From: Conoideocrella luteorostrata
Lineage: Eukaryota; Ascomycota; Sordariomycetes; Hypocreales; Clavicipitaceae
Length of the DNA stretch: 64,000 nucleotides
Assembly: GCA_032433595.1 (NCBI GenBank)
Contig: JASWJB010000223.1
Span: 1 to 64,000 of the forward strand
Direction: 5' to 3'
Shown here: one piece after another, positions 33,891-45,900 of the stretch
How the letters are laid out: each line of letters begins with the position of its first letter
How positions within the stretch are numbered: the stretch's first letter is position 1
Notes under the pieces: model-generated
The model's input: only the letters and a program-made list of their open reading frames with translations
What the model was told of the DNA's origin: nothing
Database searches by the model: none
Program-made: the position numbers and the translations under genes

Positions 33891-35574
33891 TCACCATGTC
33901 ACATTGACCGCCTTCCCCTCACGCCCGTATTTTACATCACCGACAGTTGTCATCCGGAGTCTTCCTTCACCATCCCCAATATGCTCTGCGTCTCGGTAAA
34001 TGACTCTGTGATCACCGCACACGCGCGTCTCTGCGACTATCTCGCAGTTCTGACATGGACTGTTCTTCTTCCTGTGAGATTCTTCATATGTCATAATCGC
34101 TTCGAGGTTCGCAGCCGCAATTTTGTAGTTCACCATGCCATCTCTAAGCGGCCATTGCTTCAGAAGCTCAATACTACTTCGACGTAGGGCGCCATCACGA
34201 CACAAAGCCCCAATTCCTAAGAATGGATGACATGAAACTGGTGAAAACGAAAAGAGCGTGACTGCACCGTTATTCTTACTATTTGGGTCCGTTTCCTGGT
34301 GAAAAAGCTCTTTTGCAAGAGAAAAGATACGTCGGAACGCATAGGTGTATCTGTCCCAACAGAGTTCCGCTTGGGCTGCCTCAGCATACAAGATAATCTC
34401 AATGGCATGAGAGTACATCTGCAGTATGAGCTTGGCTCGGTGATCCACATTCTGCAGTTTTTGAAACCTCGTTTTCCACCGTCGATATTGATAGCGATAA
34501 GGCAGACGGTTATCCGGCATGAAGTGAAGATTTCCCTTGATATGATGGACTACCTGAGTTCGAAAAACTTTGATTAGGTTGTTCAGTAATTGCTGCTGCT
34601 CATAATACGCCTCTGTTGCTGATGTGAAGTCAGAAGGGGCATGCCGCTTGTCAAACGTAATCGTCTGCCAATAAGGCTTTGGTGGCGTAGACAATGATGA
34701 CTGGAGCTCGAATCTGGTGAAAAGCGCCACGAGCGAATTGGTGGTTGAAGCTGCGTGTACCTTGGGGGACTTGGCAGAATGTTCCCAGAATCTCCACTTG
34801 TTGAAGAGTTGAATGCCACTATCTATGTGGACTCTAGCTGTCTCCTGGTCTTCTTGAAGAATGCATATACTGGTGAAAAGGATGCTTGCTAAGAGAAGTG
34901 TCTCTTGGTCCTGGTAGCTGAGCTCGGCTTGTTGTGGATCAATGAATACCAACTGCTGGATGGACTTGTTGTACTGTGTCAGGGAAAAGTTGTATAGCTG
35001 CTGGCTCTCTGGAGTTTGGTCTTTGTTCTGGACGCGTTTGTACACAGCTGCTAGAGAAACACTGGCATGCCATATTGCTGGGTAGGTTTGCGTAGCCCTT
35101 GGTACGTCAACAGACCAGAAGTCCTGATCGAACGCACCGGCAACTTTGACAGCAGCCTCGGTGCAGAGCAGATGGAACATTTGCTCTTCTCGCCGACTAG
35201 ATTGAGCATAAAAGGGCAAAGCTGGGAGACCACTTGGCTGGAGAATAGGCGTACACAGCTTTTCCGCCACAGTCAGCTGGCTGGAGTAGCCTCCGCATGC
35301 CCGTCCTACTGAAACGCATCGTTTACAACTTGGTTTGGTCTCATCGCACTTCACTCGGCGAGCTCTATAGATCCTGTTGTTAGGTCTTTCTTCAATCGCA
35401 TCTTAAAAATGATCGAAAGTTCAAAGACGTGATGATGACTGAATGAGAATCATGCACGAACCGACAAGTAAGGCAGCCTGTCTTGACCTTGGCGGCCCAT
35501 CGTTTCTTGCGCTCCGCCGTCTGCGGACTGCGCGGTGTGGTGACGGCGTCTAGCCTGTGTGGCGAAGTAACCAT
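33891..35574 (-). CDS. Zn(II)2Cys6 fungal transcription factor
   Basis: Two exons (35574-35462, 35364-33891) encode 528 residues. The binuclear zinc cluster is split by the intron and is perfect only after splicing: CLTCRARRVKC then DETKPSCKRC then VSVGRAC, spacing Cx2Cx6Cx6Cx2Cx6C (residues about 34-61). A basic stretch ERKKRWAAKVK precedes it. The rest is the alpha-helical fungal regulatory region of the type found beside such clusters, with LYNFSLTQYNKSIQQL, LLLASILFTSICIL and FTRFELQSSL. DNA target and regulated genes cannot be told from sequence. No biosynthetic genes adjoin it, so it does not look like a cluster regulator. The intron (35365-35461, donor GTTCGT) is 97 bp. Confidence 0.92.
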
Positions 35575-36084
35575 TTTACCTGATATATTGTCACATGTAG
35601 GAAGCCGAAAGGCTATCTTGACGATAAGATTTATGTGAATAGAAACGAAGGATAGGCGGAGGTGATAGTCGGAGAGGAGTGACATATTTCACCGAATGTA
35701 CCATGCGCAATCTGATGTGGAGCGAAGGGTGGGTGGGGTGCGTAAGATGGCGGTAGCAAGCTCGCATATACTCCGTACTCCGTATCTTGGCATCGCACGT
35801 GGATGGCATTTGGCCCGGGAGCTGATCTTGACTTTGATTGCTCAGTAATGTGATGGCAGTATACAATCCCCGGCTTAGACCTCCTCATCCTGCTGTGTTC
35901 CCCCACAAGCTCCGGTCATCCCGAGAGATGCATGGTTTCGTTATCCTCATGCAAAATTTTGACAGTACTTTGCGTCGCGCGCAAAGTGCCTGTCCAATGC
36001 AGCTCGCGAAAGGTGTGACGTATTTTTCTTCCAGTGCAACCTTTATGTCGCCTGCTTTTCTCTTTGATGACAAGCCAGTACGTT
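35575..36084. other. Intergenic region upstream of the Zn2Cys6 gene
   Basis: The 510 bp contain two overlapping TACTCCGTA words (35769-35777 and 35776-35784) about 200 bp upstream of the transcription-factor start, and the short 3' UTR of THG1. No gene is seen. Confidence 0.5.
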
Positions 36085-37353
36085 TCACGGCTCTTTCGGC
36101 GCTTTACCGGGCTTATTTGATAGAATCCACGGGCGTCTATCCCAAAAGTCATCTTTGATGATATCCATATGCTCTACCACAACCCTTGCCTTTGACCGCT
36201 TCTTCCTATCCTTTTCTGATTGAGTTTTGGATTGCTGCATAGGCTCCGCAAGATCGTCCATGTCCTTGGCAACTATGTGACTTCCAGGGTCAACTAGCTC
36301 GTACTATAGAGGTTCATTAGCTAAAACGACAAATCATTAATGTGTCAGTGAAAGTGTCCCACATCTCTGAATATCACACTGCCTTTCTTAAATATTTCTG
36401 GCTCATTGTTATAGTTGATTTGGAATCTTGAAAATAATATCTCGTTTTTGTCGGCGGCCAAGGTGCCCTAGTGATTTGTAAGTCACGAAATGTCGGATGG
36501 ACGGTTGGTTGAAGCACATACCGCGAGTGTCCGTTCCGCATCCTTGTTGTCAAGCCCGCCAAGCTGAATCAGTGACCAGAAAGTAGTATTATATAAGTTA
36601 TTGATGTGGCCTGTTTGGGAACGATGTGAGATGAAGCTGCATTGTAATAATGGGCAAGTGGGATGAACATACAGTCTACCTGCCGCCAACTCATATAGTC
36701 GCGCAAGTTCTGGATACTTGGATAACACACGGCTCGACCATCGAATGTCGGTAGTGGGAAAGAAAGTGGCATGTCAGGAAAACACGTTGACCATGAATAG
36801 ACATAGTTGGCGGTAAAAGTAGAGACGATAGTGCTGACTAATTTACTACATGTTGTTAGATTATGACAAGTACAACCACCCGCACGATGGAGCTATTTAC
36901 CTTGCACGTCGCTCAAACAAATTGCATGACTTGTGGAAGACAAAGCTGTTGGGAGTAAGAACTAGGTTGCACGTCTGGGTAGAAACACTAGAAACCTACC
37001 TGTACTCGTCACTGACACCATATGCAATGATAATCTCAGGAAGATCCGTCACCACAGCCTTGGCAGCGACATTCATGAGGTCTAGCGCTCTACGATCGTT
37101 GGGCTTTTGAAAGCTGTACTTGGCACACATCCTGGAAACGACGCATTAGAGCCGTCGGATACCTTATAAGCGCATGTTGGTTCCATACTTGGTGAAAGCC
37201 CGTCCATCAACTCGGACCACAATCCACGTATTGGGCAACACAGAGTCTGTCTGCTCGAAATTCCGAACATACTCGAATCTGGTAGGCTGTCAACTATTGT
37301 TTGTGACTAAGGCGGTAAGAATGGTAAAGTTGAACATACTTGGAGTTTGCCAT
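36085..37353 (-). CDS. THG1: tRNA-His guanylyltransferase Thg1
   Basis: Eight small exons (37353-37340, 37278-37189, 37131-37000, 36945-36901, 36845-36673, 36610-36522, 36467-36363, 36303-36085) join to 288 residues. The seven introns are only 54-62 bp, so no single long frame exists. The enzyme adds the extra 5' guanosine (G-1) that marks tRNA-His for its synthetase. The N-terminus [13 protein letters not shown] is typical. The metal-binding carboxylates are in place: D29 in RVDGR and D76/E77 in GVSDEYSF. Further family blocks are [65 protein letters not shown] and the C-terminal [13 protein letters not shown]. Two positions differ from what I expect: T34 where most members have His, and Gln before INYNNEP where Gly is common. 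Confidence 0.93.
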
Positions 37354-37775
37354 GCTGCCTGGCTAACTGCTAGCGGAGTAAATTACTGATTAATTCTTAA
37401 ATGCCGGTTAATGAGTCAAACAAAGGCTGCATTGTGAGAAAACTTGCAGCCCGAGTTGCTGCTACGCTCTCGTCACCAAAGTGGGTGTTAGGTGGGGTGG
37501 TGGCACTGGGCTCATGTCCTTGTCCTGTCTTGTCTTGGCTGCTCCTGCCCTACCTGTCGGAGCAGACCCACTCAAATACTCTGGCAGACAGTGAATGAAT
37601 GTGCCTTGCATCTTGCATCACAACTTGCAAACACGCGCCAATACGCGACAATACGCGCAAGGTGGAATATGACGGCTAATCCGGACATTTCAGATTTTCT
37701 ACATGCTTACTAGGCACCTGATGGCCCCTTGTTTGCCTCTGCCACACTTGGGACATCTCTGCACGCACCGCAACC
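37354..37775. promoter_or_regulatory. Bidirectional promoter region, THG1 / SWD1
   Basis: The 422 bp separate two divergent start codons. Near 37631-37659 there are three ACGCG cores, two of them in the repeated word AATACGCG. They resemble MluI-box half sites, but no factor can be assigned. A CT-rich stretch follows at about 37510-37570. Confidence 0.5.
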
Positions 37776-39243
37776 ATGAATCTCTTACTATCCGACGACT
37801 ATTTGTTACAGGATTACCCTGAAAGCATCACCAACACGATACGGTCCGGTCATGCAACTGTGCTGCGATTCAACCGTAAAGGAGACTACCTTGCATCCGG
37901 TCGAGTCGATGGCGCTATAGCTATCTGGGACCTCGAAACCATGGGTGTCGCGAGGAAATTGAGAGGTCACAGCAAGAACATAACCTTTCTGAGCTGGTCA
38001 AGATGTGGGAAATACCTGCTATCCACTTGCCAAGGCTGGAAGGCCATTCTGTGGGATCTTCAAACTGGGCAGAGACTGCGCGAAGTGCGCTTCCGAGCAC
38101 CGGCATACATGGCTGAGTTGCATCCATGGAACCAGTACGTGCGCGAGTACGAAGCATAACGTGGACGTGGTGCACCGAGCTGACATTTTCAGTTTGCGAT
38201 TCGTTGCATCCCTGTTCGAGGAGCAGCCAGTTTTAGTTGACATGAGCGAACCGATCGATGTGAAACACATCCTACCCTCTGTTCCAAAGCGGACGAACAA
38301 CGACGGCGACGCAGCGCTGAAGGAGAAACAGGCAAAGGAAGATGCCAAAGAAAAAACCACGTCGGCTATTTGGACCGCTACGGGTGACCACATTATTGCT
38401 GGCACGAGCAAAGGCAAGATTAATATCATCGATAATAAAACCTTCGAAATCATTTACTCAGAAAAAGTTTGCTCCGGGATTATAACCACACTACGTGTTA
38501 CGGCGTCTGGCCGTGATTTGCTTGTCAACTCGCAAGATCGCATCATTCGCACCTTCAGAATACCTAATCTATCAGTCGACGACTTGGACCTTGATACAAT
38601 ACAATTGCCTCTGGAGCACAAATTCCAGGATGTTGTCAATAAATTGTCATGGAACCATGTCACATTCAGTGCCACCGGCGAGTATGTGGCTGCGTCAACG
38701 TATAATAACCATGAACTCTATGTTTGGGAACGCAACCATGGCAGTTTGGTCTGTATGCTCAAAGACCCCAAAGAGGAACAAGGCGTGATAGAATGGCATC
38801 CAACTAGAACCCTTCTCGCAGCTTGCGGGTTGGAAACCGGGCGGATTTACATCTGGTCTGTGGTTAGTCCGCAGAAATGGTCAGCTCTGGCGCCAGATTT
38901 TGCCGAAGTGGAGGAGAATGTGGAGTACATTGAAAAAGAAGACGAGTTTGATATATATGCACAGGAAGAAATCCACCGGAGACGGCTGGATGCAGAGGAC
39001 GAGGATGTGGACGTTCTGACACTGGACCCATCCAAGTTTGGTGACGACGTCGATAGTTTTCGTATGCCTATCCTTTTCAACTTGGGTGAAAGCGACAGTG
39101 AAGATGAGTTCGTCGCAGTTTCCACTGGCACCATGCGACGTAGGAGTCCGGGTGAGGGACAAAGCGACATTGATGGACTCGCAGAGTCGGCATCTACGAA
39201 GAAAAGCAGCGCTAGCAGAGGAGGGAGAAGCAGAAAGAGGTAG
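37776..39243 (+). CDS. SWD1: COMPASS subunit Swd1 (RbBP5 orthologue)
   Basis: Two exons (37776-38134, 38193-39243) encode 469 residues. Swd1 is a WD40 propeller in the Set1/COMPASS histone H3-K4 methyltransferase. Repeats visible include ATVLRFNRKGDYLASGRVDGAIAIWDLET, then FLSWSRCGKYLLSTCQGWKAILWDLQTG (shown here as family-defining blocks), then AIWTATGDHIIAGTSKG and LAACGLETGRIYIW. After the propeller come the acidic hinge VEYIEKEDEFDIY and a Glu/Asp tail, which in RbBP5 contacts Set1/MLL and Ash2. The 58-bp intron splits the His codon of HPWNH-LRFVASLFEEQP. The start ATG at 37776 gives the family N-terminus MNLLLSDDYLLQDYPE. The tail ends in a basic Ser/Arg stretch. Confidence 0.93.
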
Positions 39244-40383
39244 CCAAATTTGGCTGGTCTACTATTTGTGATGATCTTTCATGGATGATCCCTGGCTTCG
39301 AGCGATATTGATGGCCGATATATCCAGTGCACGGCGAAAAATAGCTATAAACCCATGATGAAGCTGTCGAGAGTGCAGTGTTGGCAAACACAACCTTGCC
39401 TAGATTCCCATGGGCACGCTAAAGTACGTCGAACAAGAAGGGTATATGTGTGATGATAGGATGAGTTCACGATTCTGGAATCACTCCGCCTCGCGAACTG
39501 TTAATCAACGGTGGATACTAGGATGTCCCAACAGTTGGAGTGGGATGAATACATCTAACCGAGTTCTTTGGGATACGGTAGTTTGCAAGGGCAAGCTGCG
39601 TGGGTACTCGAAAAAACACAGCCTAGACCTAGGAAATTTGCATCTCGTGGTGAAATGGTACGAGATGGTGGAAATCTAGCAGCGGACGCTTCGGAGAGGG
39701 ACCGCGGCCGCAGAGGATTTCGCAGTATCCATTGGTGTCGCGTTACCGGTACCCTGACACTTTGAACGAGACAACGCCGATGAAGTGAAGAAGTATGAAC
39801 ACAAGAGTATTAGTTCATGTGCAAAGAGTAATGGGTGTGTTGCAGTGCAAATCAGGTAAAAAATAAAAAAGAATACAAAATAAAAAATAAAACCAAAAAA
39901 ACCATAGCGCCATCTTGTTTTGGCCTCTTCAACTCTACTACTTCAAAGCCATGCATTCTGTTCCCGGTGCTTAACAATTCGACTCATATTTTGAGTCATA
40001 CCGGGTCCCACAAGAACTGCCTCATAGTTAATTGCGGGGAGGGAACGAGCCGTAATTTCATACAGATCGAGTCCTCAATAGGTTAGAGTCCCAGATCGGC
40101 GAGCTTAATTCAGGATGGCCGCCATTCGAACGCTTTCGTATTCGGTTGCAAAATAGCATCGTGGGGCGTGGTTCCTTAATGTATTTTTCAATTTTGATTT
40201 CTTGTATATATATTGGAACTGTACCAATATGTCATAAATTGTTCTTTCTAACATGCAGTGCCATATTCTTTCGCATCATTAAATAGAGGTGATCGATGAG
40301 GCTGCGCACGCTGCCCGCAAGGAGCTCGACCAATTCCCATATATCTAGAGAATCATTTACCTGCCTTTCACTGGACGGCTGCC
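39244..40383. other. Intergenic region between SWD1 and the MFS pseudogene
   Basis: No supported gene is seen in these 1.1 kb. An 89-codon frame at 39410-39679 starts in good context but shows no family resemblance. The part 39850-39905 is A-rich and low in complexity. Confidence 0.45.
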
Positions 40384-41840
40384 ATGAGACTCATTTCACA
40401 TACGATAAGCCGGCAAAACGAGGTCCCAAAACGGCCAAAATGTTTGGAACTACGATCATCCCGATGGTTCATCACCACTGTCGTTGCAGTCGCTACTGCC
40501 ATCGATATCTCCATGTATGGTATGATCTCGCCAGTCACCCCTACAGCACTTCGAGATAGGGCTAGTCTACCTGACGGTCAAATTCAAGCATGGACTTCGG
40601 CTCTTTTGTCACTGTTCGCTGCTGCTCTGCTGGTCACTTCACCCATCATTGGCTACGTCGCTGATCGAACTGAGTCACGCCGACGGCCTTACGTATTTGG
40701 TTTGTTCGAACTGGCGGCAGCTACGGGCTTGCTCTGCGCTGGGACACACCTTGGGCTCTGGATTGTCGGCCGCCTATGCCAAGGGGCTGCGGCTTCCGTT
40801 GTATGGGTGGTTGGGGCTGCGCTCCTTGTAGACACTGTCGGCAAGGATGGTCTCGTCGAATCAATTGGGTATGTGTCCATGGCCCCAAGTCTGGGCACCG
40901 TGGCTGGACCTCTTCTTGGTGGTGTACTCTATGAAAACGGCTGATATTATTCGGTATTTGGCCTTTCATTTGGATTCATTGCCATAGATGGGTTCTTCCG
41001 ATTGGTGCTGATCGAGAAGAAGCATGCGGCTCGATGGCTCGAGCCTAATTTATCAACAGGAGCAGTAGCAGGAGATGCACAGATAGCCCACCAGGAGCCA
41101 ACGAACGTAGAAAGGGTTACGGATAATGGCAGTACGAAGAAGTCGCACTCCTCTCATACGCAGCAGGGCGACTTTCTCTGCTTCTGCGCTCACCACGTGT
41201 CCTCATAACAATATGGGGGAATTTCGTCCTGTCCATGATCCTCACGTCTTTCGATAGCGTCCTTCCAATCTTTGTGCAACAGACATTCGGTTGGCGATAG
41301 AGCGGCCAGGGATTGATATTTATTCCACTCATGATACCTCATGTAGTGAGTCCGTTGACCGGGGCCATTCTTGACAAGCATCCTCGATGGAGTCAATACT
41401 TCGCTTCCGGAGCATTCCTCGGTTCTGTGCCAGTCATGGTCTCGCTTCAATTTGTGACAGACAACTCCATACAGCATAAAGTGATTCTTTGCGCCCTGTT
41501 GTCAGGTGTTTGTAATGCTATGGCGCTGCCGCCTCTTGATGCCGAGGCCTTCCTAGTAGTTTCAGCAATTGACGAGAAAACGCCAGACATCTTTGGTCCG
41601 GGTGGTGCGATGGCGTCTGTGTTTGGCCTGACGAGCGTGGGTTTTGCTGGTGGTGTTCTAATTGGACCATTCTTTGCTGGGTTCATTCGGGAAAGAGCTG
41701 GCTGGGGAATGATGGGGTGGGCATTGTCATTGATGTCTGGTGTGTCATCGATTCCGGTCTTGTTGATTATGGGAGGCTGGATATCAGATAAACCTAAGCA
41801 GGGGAAGGATAGTAATAATGGGTTGGGTCATTCGTTTTAG
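40384..41840 (+). pseudogene. Degenerate MFS transporter (vesicular amine / drug-H+ antiporter-like)
   Basis: The remains of a 12-helix major facilitator protein are plain. After FITTVVAVATAIDISMYGMISPV (helix 1, residues about 28-50) comes the MFS motif A-like YVADRTESRRRP, then LGLWIVGRLCQGAAASVVWV and a PSLGTVAGPLLGGVLYENG block. The frame then meets TGA at 40942-40944, although family sequence continues beyond it (YYSVFGLSFG, FRLVLIEKKHAARW). Somewhere between about 41075 and 41190 a net one-base loss (or two-base gain) shifts the frame. The new frame reads SPRVLITIWGNFVLSMI and then hits TAG at 41298-41300 in FGWR-stop-SGQG, where a CAG codon is likely ancestral. The C-terminal half (helices 8-12) is intact to 41840. 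No intron of plausible size removes these lesions. Confidence 0.82.
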
Positions 41841-42965
41841 GCGTGTTCAAAACTACCCGATCCGTTCAAGCGTTTGTCAGCTGGACAATCACGGTATACC
41901 TATGACAAAGGAAGCAGAAGTGAATAGCCAAACTCTAAACTAATCGAGTAAGCTAATTACGCCTCCTGTAGGACAATCGGGATTCAAAATCATAGGTTGC
42001 ACGTCTGAGCGAAGCAAGTCACTTGTGAAACTTATAGTAGGCGCTGTGATACATGGGGTTAGCGTGCGGATTGTGCTATCTGGCAAAAGCTTGTCGTTTT
42101 GGACGAAAGCAAAACCTACCGCGCCATTCACAGCCAGTCACCAACTTGTAAATCGTCAACGGCGAATGAGGGTGTTTGAGTCACCGGCGAAGCGCAGACC
42201 AAACAATTGGTGAATAGGTAGTGCATGGGCTTGCAACAGCGTCCCTTGTCCCGATTACAAAAGCCAGTGCTGGTGTGGATATAGGTGACAAAACTAAGTA
42301 CGCCTTATCCATACAATATCTACGCTCTGACTGTACTGTATAATTGTGCACGCATGTGCTTGGTGCATGCTTATCGAGTCCTGCTACTTAATTCTTTTCT
42401 GCCTCAGGCACACTTCCCGTGGCGCAGGGGCAACTCCAACACCCAAAGAGGCTTAGCGCATTCCTTACATGTGTGGCCGGCCGCCTCAAGTAGATTCTTC
42501 CACGCCGCCCACCATACGTCTCGCCTCAACCACGACAAAATCTTCGCCTACCGGCCCAAACTTATCATCACGCGCTTCGGGCATCGAGCGCAGCGCTCTG
42601 AAGCACGTCCGAGAGTGCTCGAACACACGGCAATCCGCGTTTGGACGACTTTGACGACTTTCGAAGCTGTGGCGACAGGACAACATCTCAAAGGTCTCCT
42701 GGGCCGCTGGCCAGGGCGAGCGCTGCATTCGAGCGCCATCAGCCATTCGTTTACGACGGCGTATTTCATCGATCGATAAGCTTCCGGGCATTTTTAAACG
42801 GCTGCATTCGCTTTTCTGGCGTGTTTTCCTCCGATATTCTTGAGTTTGGCGCGCGACTGATTGCTTGTCGCGCTTTTCGGATCAACCCCCCCTTCGATCA
42901 AACCGGTCGCGTTAAGCCTTTCATCATCGAACGGACTTTGTGAAACTTTGTGATCAACCGCAATC
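41841..42965. promoter_or_regulatory. Upstream region of RPB1
   Basis: The 1.1 kb contain no supported gene. The part 42780-42960 directly before the start is T/C-rich and probably the leader. A 164-codon frame at 42285-42779 overlaps similar frames on the other strand and looks random. Confidence 0.45.
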
Positions 42966-45900
42966 ATGGCGAACTATCATCCTCCCTTCTCGAGCGCGCC
43001 GCTCAAGACGGTGGAGGAGATTCAGTTTGGTTTGATGTCCCCTGAGGAGATAAAAAACATGAGCGTTTGTCACATTCTGTATCCCGAGACGATGGACGAA
43101 ACTCGAACAAAGCCTCGCGATGGCGGTCTTAACGACCCTCTTCTGGGTTCTATAGATCGAGGTTTCAAGTGCAAGACTTGTACGCAGGCTATGAGTGACT
43201 GTCCCGGCCACTTTGGTCACATCGAGTTAGCTAAGCCTGTGTATCATCCTGGTTTTATCAAGAAGGTCAAGAAGATCTTGGAGATTGTCTGCCACAACTG
43301 CAGCAAGGTGTTGGCCGATACTGTTGGTCTATCCTAACTCTCCGTGAAGCTTTTTGTTTGACTTCACTGATTGCTAACGTGAATTCTTTCTCAGAGTGAT
43401 CCCGAGTTTGTATCCGCTATCGGTACTCGAGACGCTAAACTTCGTTTCAATCGCGTTTGGGCTGTTTGTAAGAAAAAACGGAGGTGTGAAAATGAGGACC
43501 GTACCGAGAAGAACGATGAAGAATTTGCGCCAGGTATGAAACCGCCGGTGAACAACCACGGTGGCTGCGGCAACGTGCAACCCCAGGTCAGACAAGCTGC
43601 TCTTCAACTCAAAGCTGCCTTCGAGGTTGTGCAGGAGGATGGCCCTAAAAGACGAGAGACAATGCCCATTACACCCGAAATGGCTCACGGCATTCTCAGG
43701 AGAATCTCAGAAGAAGACCTGCGGCACATGGGTCTCAACTCAGACTACGCTCGCCCAGAGTGGATGATTCTCACTGTTCTGCCTGTTCCTCCACCTCCTG
43801 TTCGTCCTAGTATATCGATGGACGGTACTGGTACCGGTATGAGAAATGAAGACGATTTGACGTACAAGCTGGGTGACATTATCCGAGCCAACGGTAATGT
43901 GAAACAAGCTATTCGCGAAGGATCTCCTCAGCATATTGCTAGAGATTTCGAAGAGCTACTTCAGTATCACGTGGCGACATATATGGATAATGACATCGCG
44001 GGACAACCTCGTGCTTTGCAAAAGAGCGGTCGTCCCGTTAAAGCTATTAGAGCTCGTTTAAAGGGTAAAGAGGGACGTCTGAGAGGTAACTTGATGGGAA
44101 AACGTGTGGATTTCTCAGCTCGTACTGTCATCACTGGTGATGCCAATCTATCGCTGCATGAAGTCGGTGTACCTCGCAGTATTGCTAGAACACTTACGTA
44201 TCCCGAAACGGTCACTCCTTACAATATTGGCAAACTGCATCAGCTTGTGGAAAATGGACCGAACGAACACCCTGGCGCGAAGTACGTCATTCGAGCCGAC
44301 GGCACCCGTATCGACCTACGCCATCACCGAAGAGCAGCTCAGATCTCTTTGGAGTATGGTTGGAAGGTTGAGAGACATTTAATGGACGGGGATTACATCA
44401 TTTTCAACCGGCAACCTTCGCTGCACAAGGAGTCAATGATGGGACATCGTGTTCGCGTCATGCCTTACTCCACTTTCCGCTTGAACCTTTCTGTTACGTC
44501 ACCTTACAATGCTGATTTCGACGGTGACGAAATGAACTTGCACGTCCCTCAAACAGAAGAAACCCGCGCCGAAGTCAGGGAACTGTGTCTTGTACCCAAC
44601 AATATTGTATCGCCACAGAAGAATGGCCCCCTCATGGGTATTGTTCAGGACTCTCTTGCCGGGGCGTACAAGATTTGCCGAAGAGACACATTTATTGATA
44701 AGGAAATGGTCATGAACATGATGCTTTGGGTTCCAAACTGGGATGGTGTCATTCCTCATCCTGCTATCCTGAAACCAAGACCTCGCTGGACCGGAAAGCA
44801 ACTCATCAGTATGATTATTCCTAAGGAGATTAGTCTACACTCACCCGAAACGTCTGGCGGCAATGACAATGCAGACATCCCGCTAAAGGACACTGGTCTG
44901 CTCATCCAGAGTGGCGAGCTTTTGTACGGTCTGATGAAGAAGAAGAACGTTGGTTCAACTCCCGGCGGTATTGTTCACTTGTGTTACAATGAGCTTGGCC
45001 CTGAAGGAGCCATGGCATTCCTCAATGGCGTCCAACAAGTAGTGACGTACTGGCTGTTGAACACTGGTCACAGCATCGGCATCGGCGACACCGTGCCGGA
45101 TAAACAGACTATTGAAAAGATCCAAGTTCACATTGATACCCAGAAAGCAGAAGTCGCAAGACTGACCGCCCAAGCCACAGCCAATGAGCTTGAAGCCCTT
45201 CCAGGTATGAATGTTCGAGCCACTTTCGAGAACAAGGTTTCCATGGCTCTCAACTCAGCGCGTGACCAAGCTGGTACCACTACTCAAAAGAGTTTGAAGG
45301 ATTCCAACAATGCTGTGACCATGTCAGAGTCTGGTTCGAAGGGGTCTTCAATCAACATTTCACAAATGACTGCCCTCGTGGGCCAACAGATTGTGGAAGG
45401 CAAACGCATTCCCTTTGGCTTCAAGTATCGGACATTGCCTCATTTCACAAAGGACGATTATTCTCCTGAGGCCCGTGGCTTCGTCGAAAACTCGTACCTC
45501 CGTGGCTTGACTCCATCCGAGTTCTTCTTCCACGCCATGGCTGGTCGAGAAGGTCTTATTGATACTGCTGTCAAGACTGCTGAAACTGGATACATTCAAC
45601 GGCGACTGGTCAAGGCCCTGGAAGACTTAAGTGCTCGGTATGATGGAACTGTTCGAAATTCACTAGGAGATATCATTCAGTTTCTCTACGGAGAAGACGG
45701 TTTGGATGCTATGTGCATTGAAAAGCAAAAGCTGGGTATACTCAAGATGTCAGATGCTGCGTTTGAGTCAAAGTACCGCCTTGACTTGGCTAATCCACCT
45801 GAATGGTTCAAGAAGGATTACGAATATGGCAACGAATTGGCTGGTGACAAAGAGTCTATGGATCTTTTGGACTCGGAATGGGACGCTCTCCTGGAAGATC

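Noticed and set aside
39410..39679. 89-codon frame after SWD1 with good ATG context
   Set aside because: No conserved feature, and its position fits the SWD1 3' flank. Support is too weak to list as a gene.
41100..41200. Intron that would rescue the MFS frame
   Set aside because: Only 32-35 bp candidates have the required phase, too short for this genome, and the two stop codons would remain.
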